Source of the DNA: Sarcina sp. DSM 11001
GTDB taxonomy: Bacteria > Bacillota > Clostridia > Lachnospirales > Lachnospiraceae
NCBI RefSeq assembly: GCF_900101015.1
Contig: NZ_FNFZ01000001.1
Location: 137,412 to 201,411 of the forward strand
Length of the DNA: 64,000 bases
Direction: 5' to 3'
Part shown: in pieces, positions 23,570 through 32,283 of the stretch
Layout of the letters: each line of letters starts with the position of its first letter
Position numbering within the stretch: position 1 is the first letter of the stretch
The notes under the pieces: model-generated
Told to the model about the DNA's origin: nothing
Databases searched by the model: none
What the model saw: the letters and a program-made list of their open reading frames with translations, nothing else
Position numbers and translations under genes: made by a program

Positions 23570-24817
23570 ATGCTCAAAAACTGTGATTATAAAATAGTGA
23601 GAGATGTCCTTCTTGAGAAGGCAGCTCCTGTGGATACGGAGGAAGTCCCGCTGCAGGATTGTGCGGGAAGAGTTCTGGCCCGGGAGATTCTGGCACAGTC
23701 GGATATTCCTCCCTTTGACCGTTCGCCCTACGACGGTTACGCTTTCCGGGCGGAGGATACAGCTCAGGCATCCGAAGAGCAGCCGGTGACGCTGCGGATC
23801 ACAGACTATATAGCGGCGGGAGACGTCCCCCACTGCCCGGTAACGGCGGGGACAGCCGCCCATCTCATGACAGGGGCTCCGGTCCCTGAGGGTGCGGACG
23901 CGGTCCTGCCCTTTGAAAAAACAAGGTTCACAGAGGAGACTGTGACGATCAGCGAGCCGCAGAAATCCGGATCCAATATCGTCTACGCAGGAGAGGACGT
24001 CCAAATGGGACAGCTCCTGTGTCCTGCTGGTATCCGGATCGATGCAGGCCTGGCGGGGACCCTCGCCGGGCAGAGGATCCTGCGCCCTCTGGTCTACAGA
24101 AAGCCTGTCGTTGCCATCCTGTCCACCGGAACGGAACTCCTCGAAGAGGATGAAGACCCGTCTCCGGGCCGGATCAGCAATACGAACCGCTACACGCTGC
24201 AGGCGGCCTGCACCCTGGCGGGCTGCACGGCTTTTTATGCCGGGACTGCGAGAGATGATGAGGACGAGATCAGCCGGCTCCTTACAAAAGCAATGGAAAG
24301 CTGTGACGCCGTGATCATTTCGGGAGGAGTCTCAGTGGGCGATTACGACTGCACCCCGGCCGCCATGGAAAAGGCGGGGATCCGGCTGCTGGCCAGGGGT
24401 CTTTCTCTGAAACCGGGGATGGCAGGAGCTTATGGAATCTGCGAGAAAGAAGGAAAGGGATCCGGCGGTTCCGGCGGGAACGGGATCCCGGTCTTCGGGC
24501 TCTCCGGCAATCCGGCAGCCTGTATGACAGCCTTTTATGCGGTGGTCCTCCCTGTCCTGAAAAAGAGAACGGGGCTGCGGCAGTATCTGCCTGAGCATGT
24601 ACGGGTAAGGCTGACAGAGGATTACAGCCGCAGAAACCAGTCCGCCCGCCTTCTGCGGGGCAGGATCGATCCCGGAGGGACGGTCCAGGAAATGCAGATC
24701 AGCCCGCGTCAGGGCAACCAGATGCTGGCCAGCTTTGCAGAGAGCAATGCCTTCGCGGAGATCCCTGCCGGTGCCTCCCTGGAGGCCGGCGATATTGCGG
24801 ATGCCTTTCTGTTTTAA
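23570..24817 (+). CDS. moeA: Molybdopterin molybdenumtransferase MoeA
   Basis: MoeA inserts molybdate into adenylylated molybdopterin. The 415-residue protein shows the N-terminal VPLQDCAGRVLAREI and SDIPPFDRSPYDGYAFRAED. Domain 3 has the GTELLEEDEDPSPGRISNTN, DAVIISGGVSVGDYD and GLSGNPAACMTAFYAVV signatures, and domain 4 is C-terminal. It lies 72 bp after the mobB-moaC fusion. moaA, mogA and moaE are not in the window, so the cofactor pathway is completed elsewhere. Confidence 0.95.
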   Translation: MLKNCDYKIVRDVLLEKAAPVDTEEVPLQDCAGRVLAREILAQSDIPPFDRSPYDGYAFRAEDTAQASEEQPVTLRITDYIAAGDVPHCPVTAGTAAHLMTGAPVPEGADAVLPFEKTRFTEETVTISEPQKSGSNIVYAGEDVQMGQLLCPAGIRIDAGLAGTLAGQRILRPLVYRKPVVAILSTGTELLEEDEDPSPGRISNTNRYTLQAACTLAGCTAFYAGTARDDEDEISRLLTKAMESCDAVIISGGVSVGDYDCTPAAMEKAGIRLLARGLSLKPGMAGAYGICEKEGKGSGGSGGNGIPVFGLSGNPAACMTAFYAVVLPVLKKRTGLRQYLPEHVRVRLTEDYSRRNQSARLLRGRIDPGGTVQEMQISPRQGNQMLASFAESNAFAEIPAGASLEAGDIADAFLF

Positions 24818-25041
24818 CTAACTTTCTGTCTGCCGGCTGTTTCCGGCTGTCCGGAGCGCTGCGGGAGCCCGGAGCGCTTGAACAGGCGAATGCCCTTTGG
24901 GGAGCTGCCTTTGAGGAGCTTCGCCGCATCCTCTTTGACCGCCACCGCCGCGGAGCCCGGAGCGTTCAAAGAGATGAATGTTTTTGAGCGGGCAGGCGCA
25001 GATCCTGGCCGCAAATCTGTAATGAATGGAGCTTTTTTCAG

Positions 25042-26310
25042 ATGAAACTGTTTGCCCTGATCCTGTTTATCCTGATGTATGTCCTGATGATCACCCTGCC
25101 GAAGCACAGACCCTTCTATGCACTCGGGGTCGGAGCCGTTTTCCTGGTCAGCGGAGTCCTTCCTTTCGGAAGGCTGCTCTCCACGATCAACTGGAATGTT
25201 CTGATGATGATCAGCGGGACGATGATCATCGTCTATTATTTCATCCGGTCCCTGATGCCGAACCTGCTGGCAGACATCCTTCTGGAAAAATCAGGAAATG
25301 TCATGTGGGTCACGATCTATATGTCCCTGTTCGCGGGACTGATCTCCGCCTTCATTGACAACGTGGCCACCGTCCTGATGGTAGCTCCTGTCGGTCTTGC
25401 GGTCTGCAAAAAGCTCGGCATCAATCCGGTCAGCATGATCCTGTCTATCGCAGTCTCTTCCAACCTGCAGGGCGCGGCGACCCTGGTCGGTGATACCACT
25501 TCGATCATGCTGGGTGACTTTGCCGGCATGAATTTCATGAATTTCTTCTGGATGAAGGGAAGGCCGGGGATCTTTTTTGCCGTGGAACTGGGTGCAGCCG
25601 CCACAGTGCCGATCATGATGATCCTTTTCAGAAAGAACAGGGAGCCGGTGGAGGCAAAGGAAAGGACCAAGGTAAAGGAGTACATGCCCAGCGCCATGCT
25701 GGTGGGAATGGTGCTCGCCCTGATCATTGCCTCTTTTATCCCGGACACGCCCTCCGTGATCAACGGGATCATCTGCTGTACTCTGGCCGTTCTCACGATG
25801 CTGATCGATTTTATAAAAAACAGGGAGACCGGAAATCTTAAAGGAGCTTTGAAGAGCCTTGACCTGGAAACCCTTCTTCTCCTCACAGGCCTTTTCATCG
25901 TCATCGGAGGGATCACAGAAGCGGGAATCATCGATGATTTTGCCGGACTTATCGTGAAGTTCGGGTCAGGCAATCTTTTCCTGCTCTATTCGATCATTGT
26001 CTGGGGATCGGTCCTGATCTCGGCTTTTGTCGATAATATTCCCTATGTGGCGACGATGCTCCCGGTCCTGACTGTTGTGACGAGGTCAATGGGAGTGGAG
26101 CCTTATCTTCTGTATTTCGGCCTCCTCACAGGAGCTACTCTGGGCGGTAATCTGACCCCCATCGGCGCTTCGGCGAACATTACCGCCGTCGGCATGCTCA
26201 AGAGAGAGGGGCATGAGGTATCTTTTGGAGATTTTATGAGAATCGGCGTGCCTTTTACCCTGACTGCCGTTTTCGTAGGCTATGTGTTTATCTGGACTTT
26301 CTGGAGATGA
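25042..26310 (+). CDS. ArsB/NhaD-type anion or Na+/H+ transporter (ion transporter superfamily)
   Basis: The 422-residue protein has about eleven membrane segments and two related halves. The halves are marked by SAFIDNVATVLMVAPVGLAV and SAFVDNIPYVATMLPVL, followed by SNLQGAATLVGDTTSIM and GATLGGNLTPIGASANI. These paired signatures define the ArsB/NhaD group of the ion transporter superfamily. The substrate cannot be read from sequence (arsenite, Na+/H+ or dicarboxylate). No ars genes are near. The 224-bp gap before it contains three repeats of CCCGGAGCG. Confidence 0.85.
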   Translation: MKLFALILFILMYVLMITLPKHRPFYALGVGAVFLVSGVLPFGRLLSTINWNVLMMISGTMIIVYYFIRSLMPNLLADILLEKSGNVMWVTIYMSLFAGLISAFIDNVATVLMVAPVGLAVCKKLGINPVSMILSIAVSSNLQGAATLVGDTTSIMLGDFAGMNFMNFFWMKGRPGIFFAVELGAAATVPIMMILFRKNREPVEAKERTKVKEYMPSAMLVGMVLALIIASFIPDTPSVINGIICCTLAVLTMLIDFIKNRETGNLKGALKSLDLETLLLLTGLFIVIGGITEAGIIDDFAGLIVKFGSGNLFLLYSIIVWGSVLISAFVDNIPYVATMLPVLTVVTRSMGVEPYLLYFGLLTGATLGGNLTPIGASANITAVGMLKREGHEVSFGDFMRIGVPFTLTAVFVGYVFIWTFWR

Positions 26311-26399
26311 GATGATGCAGGCCGCAGTTACAGCACTACAGCCGGACGGGCCGGCCCTTTTTGACCCGACGGCGCACTTCCTCAGGAATGGAGATCACT

Positions 26400-27653
26400 A
26401 TGAAATCAAAAAATGACATCGACATCACGATCGGCGGCAAAACCTTTACCCTCAGCGGTGTTGAGAGCGAGGATTATCTCAGGGAGGTGGCTGCCTACCT
26501 GAATGAGAAGATCAGAGGTTTTTCTGACGACGCTTCCTACTGGCGGCTTCCCAACGACATGCGCAATGTGATGCTGCAGCTCAATCTGGCGGATGACTTT
26601 TTTAAGGAGCACAGCAGGGCGGCGGCCCTTGAGGCGCAGGTCCAGGAGCTGGAGGAGCAGCGGGCCCAGGCTGACAGTGATCTGGAGGAGGTCAAAAAAA
26701 GCGCGCAGGAGGCTGCCGTCAGGATCACCGAGCTGGAAGCAGATGCCGCAGGACTCAGGGACAAGGTTCAGCGGGCGTCCGCGGCGGAAAACTCCGCGAC
26801 CAAGCGGTTCGGAGCCGAAAAGAGCCGGGCTGGAAAGCTCGAGGAGGAGCTGGACGCCCTGCGGCGCAGCAAGGCAGAGGCGGATAAGGCTGTACAGCGC
26901 CTGAAAGAGGAGCTTGCCAAGACCAGGGAAGACCTCTCTCAGGAGCTCGGCAGGACAAAGACGGATCTGGAACAGAAGCTTTCCGATTCCGAATCACGGC
27001 GCAAAAAAGAAGTGGGGGATCTCCAGCAGCTGCGCAAAAAGGAAATGGCGGATCTCCAGGAACAGAGAAAGAAAGAAGTAAAGGAACTGCAGGATCTCCG
27101 GGACAAGGATGTGAAGAACCTGCAGGCGCAGAGACAGCAGGAGGTCAGGGAGATCCTCGGCCGGCATGAGAAGGAGATCCGGGAAAAGGAAGCCAGCAGC
27201 GCCAGGACTCTCAAGGAGCGGGAGGATTCTCTGCAGAAGGAACTGGCAGAGACCAGAAAGGACCTCACCGGAAAGCTCGAAGCCCAGAAAAAAGAGGCCG
27301 GACAATACAAGGATAAGCTGGCCAGAGCCGAGGCGGAGATCGGAAAGCTCCGGTCGGGGCTGGAGACCGCCCGCCGCAATGAAGAGGAGACGGGCAAGAA
27401 GCTCTCGGCCCTTGAGAAAGAATTTGACGAAAGGCTCAGGACCGGGACAGAGAAATATGTTACCCGGACCAGGGAGGCAGAACAGGCTCTTGCAAAGACG
27501 CAGGAGGATCTGGCTGTTCTCCAGGAAAAGGAAAACGAGCACATGCAGGCAGCGGCCAGGGTGCGCGACACCATGCAGGAGATCGTCTCCCAGTACGGGC
27601 GGTTCGGGAAGTCCCTGGAGGAGGCCGTTGACCAGATGCGGGCTCTGGAATAA
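26400..27653 (+). CDS. ZapA-domain protein with long coiled coil
   Basis: Residues 1-80 are a ZapA domain (IDITIGGKTFTLSGVESEDYL, then VAAYLNEKI and MLQLNLADDFF), the FtsZ-ring-associated module. The rest of the 417 residues is predicted coiled coil rich in K, E, Q and R. Residues about 202-267 are six exact 11-residue units of the type KKEVKELQDLR. Bare ZapA is about 90-150 residues, so this is an unusual extension that could bridge the division ring to another structure. ATG 26400 has GGAG six bases upstream. A terminator follows at 27734. The usual U32-peptidase neighbours are missing. Confidence 0.85.
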   Translation: MKSKNDIDITIGGKTFTLSGVESEDYLREVAAYLNEKIRGFSDDASYWRLPNDMRNVMLQLNLADDFFKEHSRAAALEAQVQELEEQRAQADSDLEEVKKSAQEAAVRITELEADAAGLRDKVQRASAAENSATKRFGAEKSRAGKLEEELDALRRSKAEADKAVQRLKEELAKTREDLSQELGRTKTDLEQKLSDSESRRKKEVGDLQQLRKKEMADLQEQRKKEVKELQDLRDKDVKNLQAQRQQEVREILGRHEKEIREKEASSARTLKEREDSLQKELAETRKDLTGKLEAQKKEAGQYKDKLARAEAEIGKLRSGLETARRNEEETGKKLSALEKEFDERLRTGTEKYVTRTREAEQALAKTQEDLAVLQEKENEHMQAAARVRDTMQEIVSQYGRFGKSLEEAVDQMRALE

Positions 27654-27670
27654 ACCGGTCCTGCGGGGCA

Positions 27671-27733
27671 GGAGATTTTTTTGAAAATACAAGAATCTTT
27701 TTTAAATTATACAAGAACTTTTTTGAAACAATA
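27671..27733. repeat. 22-nt repeat before the zapA-like gene's terminator
   Basis: Three copies of ATACAAGAA-YY-TTTTTT-N-AAA precede the terminator. The third copy contributes the left arm of the terminator stem. Confidence 0.7.
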
Positions 27734-27796
27734 CAAGAGCCTTTCCTGATCAATGCGCGGGCATTATCGAGAGAAAGGCTCTTGTCATTCTTTTTA
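27734..27796 (+). terminator. Terminator of the ZapA-like gene
   Basis: CAAGAGCCTTTC pairs with GAAAGGCTCTTG across a 27-nt loop, followed by ATTCTTTTT. Confidence 0.85.
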
Positions 27797-27900
27797 CTGA
27801 TTATTTTACTGCTGTTTATATCTGTTTATGTTTATATCTGCTCTATATGTTTATATAGAAATATAGTTTATATAGAAATATATAGAAGTTCCGGCGGCGG

Positions 27901-28962
27901 TCAGTCAAGCTTCATATCACCATCTTTGATGAGACCGGCTTTTCTGAACGGGACGGCGAACAGCGGAGTGAGGATGGCAGGCAGGATAAAGGAGATCAGG
28001 ATGAGGCCGATCCAGTCCATGGCGGTGATGCCCGCCTTCGTCCCTGCGGCAACATCTGCGACCCAGCCCGCATAGACTCCGATCTGTCCGACGAGCCCGC
28101 AGGTGCCCATTCCGGAGGACACGGGACTGCCATTCATCTGGAGATGGAACAGGCAGGTCGCGACAGGGCCGGTGACAGCGGCGGACAGGATGGGAGGGAT
28201 CCAGATAAAGGGATTTTTGACAATATTGCCCATCTGCAGCATCGATGTGCCGATACCCTGGGAGACGATACCGCCCCATTTGTTCTCTTTAAAGGACATC
28301 ACGGCAAAGCCGACCATCTGGGCGCAGCAGCCGGCTACAGCAGCTCCGCCTGCCAGTCCGGTGAGTCCCAGAGCCGCGCAGATCGCGGCGGAGGAAATAG
28401 GCAGGGTCAGCGCTATGCCGACGATGACAGAAACGATGATCCCCATAAGGAAGGGCTGAAGGTCAGTAGCCCACATGATAATGGCACCGACGCTGGAAGC
28501 TGCTTTTCCGATGGCGGGCGCGACCAGGGAAGCGAGCCCGACGCCGGAGAGGATCGTCACCAGGGGGGTGACAAGAATATCAATCCTGGTCTCTTTGGAG
28601 ACAGCTTTTCCGAGCTCGGACGCGATGATCGCGATGAAAAGGACGGCGAGCGGTCCGCCGGCACCGCCCATCTGATTAGCAGCAGTCCCGACTGTGACCA
28701 GGGAGAAGAGGACAAGGGGAGGAGCCTGGAGGGCATATCCGATCGCGACAGCCATCGCCGCGCCGCTCATGGAAGAAGCAAACCCGCCGACATCCACCAG
28801 GGGCTGAATCCCCAGCTGCGTTCCCAGCGTATTGAGGATGGTGCCGATGAGCAGAGAAGCGAACAGACCCTGTGCCATAGCCCCGAGCGCATCGATCCCG
28901 TAGCGCCGCGCCGAGATCACGATGTTTTTGCGGGCAAGAAAGCCCTGAGAATTCTTCTTCAT
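27901..28962 (-). CDS. PTS EIIC-like membrane protein (PTS_EIIC_2 family)
   Basis: The 353-residue protein has about ten hydrophobic segments rich in Gly, Ala and Ser. The pattern (YGIDALGAMAQGLFASLLIGTIL, GTAANQMGGAGGPLA, PISSAAICAALGLTGLAGGAAVAGCCAQMVGFA) matches the PF13303-type EIIC family. No EIIA or EIIB is adjacent, so whether it moves sugar by phosphotransfer is uncertain; family members are often orphan. AAAGGA is eight bases before the start. The promoter lies 270 bp upstream, behind a repeat array. Confidence 0.8.
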   Translation of the reverse strand: MKKNSQGFLARKNIVISARRYGIDALGAMAQGLFASLLIGTILNTLGTQLGIQPLVDVGGFASSMSGAAMAVAIGYALQAPPLVLFSLVTVGTAANQMGGAGGPLAVLFIAIIASELGKAVSKETRIDILVTPLVTILSGVGLASLVAPAIGKAASSVGAIIMWATDLQPFLMGIIVSVIVGIALTLPISSAAICAALGLTGLAGGAAVAGCCAQMVGFAVMSFKENKWGGIVSQGIGTSMLQMGNIVKNPFIWIPPILSAAVTGPVATCLFHLQMNGSPVSSGMGTCGLVGQIGVYAGWVADVAAGTKAGITAMDWIGLILISFILPAILTPLFAVPFRKAGLIKDGDMKLD

Positions 28963-29049
28963 ATTATGGTATTCCTTTCTTTTATCTTCTTTCCCTTTTT
29001 TACAGTGTCTTTTCTTACAGTGTCTTTTCTGCTTCTGAGATTACAGCAG

Positions 29050-29182
29050 CTGACCAGCCAAATACAGCGGCAGATCCAGCCAATTGCAGCGGGTGTTCCA
29101 GTCAATTCAGCGGTGGGTCCAATCAAATACAGCTCCTGATCCAGTCAATTGCAACGGCAGATCCAATCAAATCCAACAGCGG
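29050..29182. repeat. 22-nt tandem repeat in the leader of the EIIC-like gene
   Basis: Six degenerate copies of CCAGTCAATTGCAGCGGNNNNN lie between the promoter and the gene. They would be transcribed as part of the leader. Confidence 0.85.
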
Positions 29183-29223
29183 ATTCCATAGCTGATTTTT
29201 ACAAGTTGTGTTACAGCTGTCTT

Positions 29224-29274
29224 GTCAGGTGCCCTGACGCGCTCATTATTAAGCACATGCGGGCGGTTTGTCAA
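29224..29274 (-). promoter_or_regulatory. Promoter and palindrome for the EIIC-like gene
   Basis: On the minus strand TTGACA (plus 29269-29274), 17 nt, TAATAA (plus 29246-29251). The perfect palindrome GTCAGG-TGC-CCTGAC (29224-29238) covers the predicted start point and is a good repressor-site candidate. Confidence 0.65.
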
Positions 29275-29383
29275 GCTTTATGGGGAGAATAGAATGGTTT
29301 TTTAAGAAGTACAGCTATTTGAGCAGATTGGCTTGATTCATATCTTTACAATTTTATACCTTTCCTTATATTAAATAAGGGAT

Positions 29384-29412
29384 TTGAACTATTCCATCAA
29401 TTAGTGTACACT
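29384..29412 (+). promoter_or_regulatory. Promoter of the galE-dlt operon
   Basis: TTGAAC (29384-29389), 17 nt, TACACT (29407-29412). Transcription would begin near 29419, leaving a leader of about 135 nt. Confidence 0.65.
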
Positions 29413-29555
29413 GTGGGATAAGATACAGACTGCAGCAACTGACTGTATCATTATATTTTTAATAATTGTAATTGTGTAAATTAACTAAGGAAGTAATTAA
29501 GGAAAGGAGGAGGCTGTGCGCCTGTGGATCAGGGGGCGCGCCGCCGCAAAAGGAT

Positions 29556-30575
29556 ATGGCTATTCTTGTTACGGGAGGTGCCGGATTTATCGGGAGTCAC
29601 ACGGTCGTAGAGCTTCTGGATGCCGGATATGATGTTGTGGTTGCGGACAATCTCTATAATGCAAAGGAGATGGTCCTGGACAGGATAGAAATGATCACCG
29701 GGAAGAGGCCTGCATTCTATCAGCAGGATATCTGCGACCGCGAGGGCCTCGAGGCGATTTTTGAGAAGGAAAAGATCGACGCAGTGATCCATTTCGCTGG
29801 TTACAAGGCAGTGGGAGAGTCTACCCAGAAGCCGATCGAGTACTACCGCAATAATCTCGGCTCAACTCTGACGCTCTGTGATGTAATGAGAAAGCACGGC
29901 TGTAAAAAGATCGTCTTTTCTTCCTCCGCTACGGTTTACGGAGATCCCGCGTTTGTGCCGATAACCGAGGAATGCCCCAAGGGCCTGACCACGAATCCCT
30001 ACGGGGAGACCAAGTCCATGCAGGAGAGGATCCTGACAGATATCTGGAGAGCCGACAGCGAATGGCGTGTCATGCTGCTGAGGTATTTCAACCCCATCGG
30101 GGCGCATAAGAGCGGACTGATCGGAGAGGACCCCAAGGGCATTCCCAACAACCTGCTGCCCTATGTCGCCCAGGTGGCCTCCGGCAAGCTGGAAAAGATC
30201 CATGTCTTTGGCAATGACTATGATACTCCTGACGGGACAGGTGTCCGCGATTATATCCATGTTGTCGATCTGGCGAAGGGCCATGTCAGCGCGATCAGGG
30301 GCATGGAAAAACTGGAAGGCGTCAATGTCTTCAATCTCGGTACGGGGATCGGCTACAGTGTCCTTGACATTATCCGCGCTTTCTCCGCTGCCTGCGGCAA
30401 AGAGCTTCCCTATGTGATCGATCCCAGGCGTCCCGGTGATATCGCGACATGCTATTCCGATCCTTCCAAGGCCAGGGAGGTCCTCGGCTGGACTGCTGAA
30501 AAGAATCTTCAGGACATGTGCACAGATGCCTGGCGCTGGCAGTCTCAGAACCCTGACGGCTATGTGGAGAAATAA
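29556..30575 (+). CDS. galE: UDP-glucose 4-epimerase
   Basis: This extended short-chain dehydrogenase of 339 residues (E. coli GalE has 338) interconverts UDP-glucose and UDP-galactose. It shows NAD-binding GGAGFIGSH near the N terminus, SSSATVYGDP, the catalytic YxxxK in NPYGETKSM, and the C-terminal GWTAEKNLQDM. The start was set at the ATG giving the standard MAILVTGG end; AAAGGA is close upstream. It leads the D-alanylation genes, so its sugar nucleotide may feed a cell-wall glycopolymer; that link is inferred. Confidence 0.95.
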   Translation: MAILVTGGAGFIGSHTVVELLDAGYDVVVADNLYNAKEMVLDRIEMITGKRPAFYQQDICDREGLEAIFEKEKIDAVIHFAGYKAVGESTQKPIEYYRNNLGSTLTLCDVMRKHGCKKIVFSSSATVYGDPAFVPITEECPKGLTTNPYGETKSMQERILTDIWRADSEWRVMLLRYFNPIGAHKSGLIGEDPKGIPNNLLPYVAQVASGKLEKIHVFGNDYDTPDGTGVRDYIHVVDLAKGHVSAIRGMEKLEGVNVFNLGTGIGYSVLDIIRAFSAACGKELPYVIDPRRPGDIATCYSDPSKAREVLGWTAEKNLQDMCTDAWRWQSQNPDGYVEK

Positions 30576-30682
30576 GGATAGAAAAAAAGAAGCATAAAGG
30601 AAACGTGATTCTCCTCCCCGCAGACCTGAACCGGAGGAAGAGCTCATCCGGAGGGAAACCCGGAGGAGAATCTGGAGGAATA

Positions 30683-32230
30683 ATGAAGAAACATAAAAAC
30701 CGGATCCTGAGGGCAGTGCGCGCGGCAGTGTTCCTGTTTGTGCTGGCCTTAATGATCCTGGGCCTGGATAAATCCCTGAAGCTCATTCAGGAGGATAATC
30801 TCTGCCCCCGCTATTATGAATATCCCAAAGACACTTTTGACGTTGCCTTTCTGGGCGCGTCTTTAGTCATGTACGGAATTTATCCGGTGGAGATGTATGA
30901 TGAATACGGAATCGCCTCCTATAGTCTGACCACAGGCAATCAGTCGATCGAAGCTTCCTATTACCTGGCAAAGGAAGTCATTGAGAAGGACCATCCCTCC
31001 CTCATCGTGCTGGACTGCAGCTTTGCCAGCTCCGATGAAAAAAAGATGGAGCCCCAGTATATCCACTATATTACGGATACAATGCCTTATCTGAACAAAA
31101 ACAGGCTTGATATTATCCGGAATCTCGCCATTACAGATGACTATAAGCCCCTTCTGTTTCCCCTGATCGCTTTTCATTCCCGGTGGCAGGAGCTGACCTA
31201 CGGGGATTTTCTCCCGCAGACAAAGGAGATGGTATACGGGGCGAAAATCACAGGCCGGGTCAATGTGACCGCGCCTTATGACGAAGCGAAGATCACTCCC
31301 GGGGCTCTGTCTGAGCAGTCCCGCTCTTCGATCGAAAAGATCATCAGGCTGTGCAGGGAAAACGACACCGGTCTGATGCTCCTTACGATGCCTGTCCCGG
31401 GAAAAAACAAGTTTTTTGATCAGGATGGTTATAACTTGCGCGTCAGTGCCGCCGCCGAGGTCGATGAGCTCGCCAAAAAGAACGGTATCCTCCATGCCAA
31501 CTATGTCGGGGACAAAAAGAATCTGGAGGATCTGGGCTTAGATCTGCAGATGGATGCCTATGACGGCGAGCATCTCAACCGCTGGGGAGCCGCAAAGTTT
31601 ACCAGGACTCTCGGAAAGTACATTAAAGCCCATTTTGACATTCCCGACAGACGGGGCCAGGGCGGCGCCTATTCTCTTATTGAAAAGGATCTGGAGAATT
31701 ATCCGGTCAACAGGATGAGGGACTCTCTGCAGCGGTCGATCTTTCTCAGAGACTATGCGGCTTCTCTTCACAGCGATGTGTCCGCGGAGCCCGTGGAGGA
31801 TGCCCTGATCCTGGTGGCGCTCAACGGCAAAGTGGATGACGATATCCTGACGGAGGAGGAAGCTGACCTTCTGCGCTCCTTTGGCCTGAGCAGTGACCTG
31901 CATTCCTGGGAGGGACACGGCTGGCTTGCCGTGATCGACGGCGGCAGAGTCGTCTATGAGACAGCTCTCAGAGAAGATGAACCGGATTTCATGGACTCCT
32001 ATGAAGGGGAGAGCGGGAAACTCCGCTACCAGCTGACCAGCGGCCGTATCGATGAAGAGACAGAGGTCGTCCACAGCGCCGCCTCTATTGTGGTCAATGG
32101 TCTGGAATACGCCACTGAGGACAGGGGACTGCATTTCGCTGTCTTCCGCAAGTCCACCGGAGAGCTGATGGATTCCGCCTGGCTGGATATCCACAGCTAT
32201 GCCCTGGAGTTTACCCACGATCTCCATTGA
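30683..32230 (+). CDS. DltD-like membrane-anchored SGNH protein with extra C-terminal domain
   Basis: The 515-residue protein has one N-terminal membrane span (about 12-30) and an extracellular SGNH-hydrolase-type domain. Ser60 lies in the FLGASLVMYG block and a DGEHLNRWG block near residue 295 supplies the Asp/His pair. This layout and the neighbours fit DltD, which acts in transfer of D-alanine to teichoic acid outside the cell. Residues about 365-505 are an additional domain (ALILVALNG, WLAVIDGG, GLHFAVFRKSTGEL) that recalls the FAM3/ILEI-like fold; this is tentative. GGAGGA precedes ATG 30683. Confidence 0.75.
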   Translation: MKKHKNRILRAVRAAVFLFVLALMILGLDKSLKLIQEDNLCPRYYEYPKDTFDVAFLGASLVMYGIYPVEMYDEYGIASYSLTTGNQSIEASYYLAKEVIEKDHPSLIVLDCSFASSDEKKMEPQYIHYITDTMPYLNKNRLDIIRNLAITDDYKPLLFPLIAFHSRWQELTYGDFLPQTKEMVYGAKITGRVNVTAPYDEAKITPGALSEQSRSSIEKIIRLCRENDTGLMLLTMPVPGKNKFFDQDGYNLRVSAAAEVDELAKKNGILHANYVGDKKNLEDLGLDLQMDAYDGEHLNRWGAAKFTRTLGKYIKAHFDIPDRRGQGGAYSLIEKDLENYPVNRMRDSLQRSIFLRDYAASLHSDVSAEPVEDALILVALNGKVDDDILTEEEADLLRSFGLSSDLHSWEGHGWLAVIDGGRVVYETALREDEPDFMDSYEGESGKLRYQLTSGRIDEETEVVHSAASIVVNGLEYATEDRGLHFAVFRKSTGELMDSAWLDIHSYALEFTHDLH

Positions 32231-32283
32231 CCGGTTATTCCGAGGACATTATGAGGATATTATAAAGGGAGTGTAATGAAATA

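Larger units (their letters stand above)
28963..29555. other. 593-bp divergent intergenic region
   Basis: From left to right it holds two copies of TTACAGTGTCTTTTC (about 29001-29031), the 22-nt repeat array, a minus-strand promoter with palindrome, a plus-strand promoter, and the galE leader. No ORF is supported. Confidence 0.6.

Noticed and set aside
23478-23597. 39-codon ORF with an SD-like GGAGG across the moaC end and moeA start
   Set aside because: The SD-like bases are part of the MoaC GGIHGD codons, the ORF overlaps both genes, and the peptide has no recognisable pattern.
24818-25041. Possible small minus-strand gene between moeA and the transporter
   Set aside because: The frame runs into both neighbours and has no start signal; the gap is better explained by CCCGGAGCG repeats.
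29050-29182. CRISPR array
   Set aside because: Units are 22 nt without spacers and no cas genes are present; it is a plain tandem repeat. The same applies to the arrays at 11001 and 22343.
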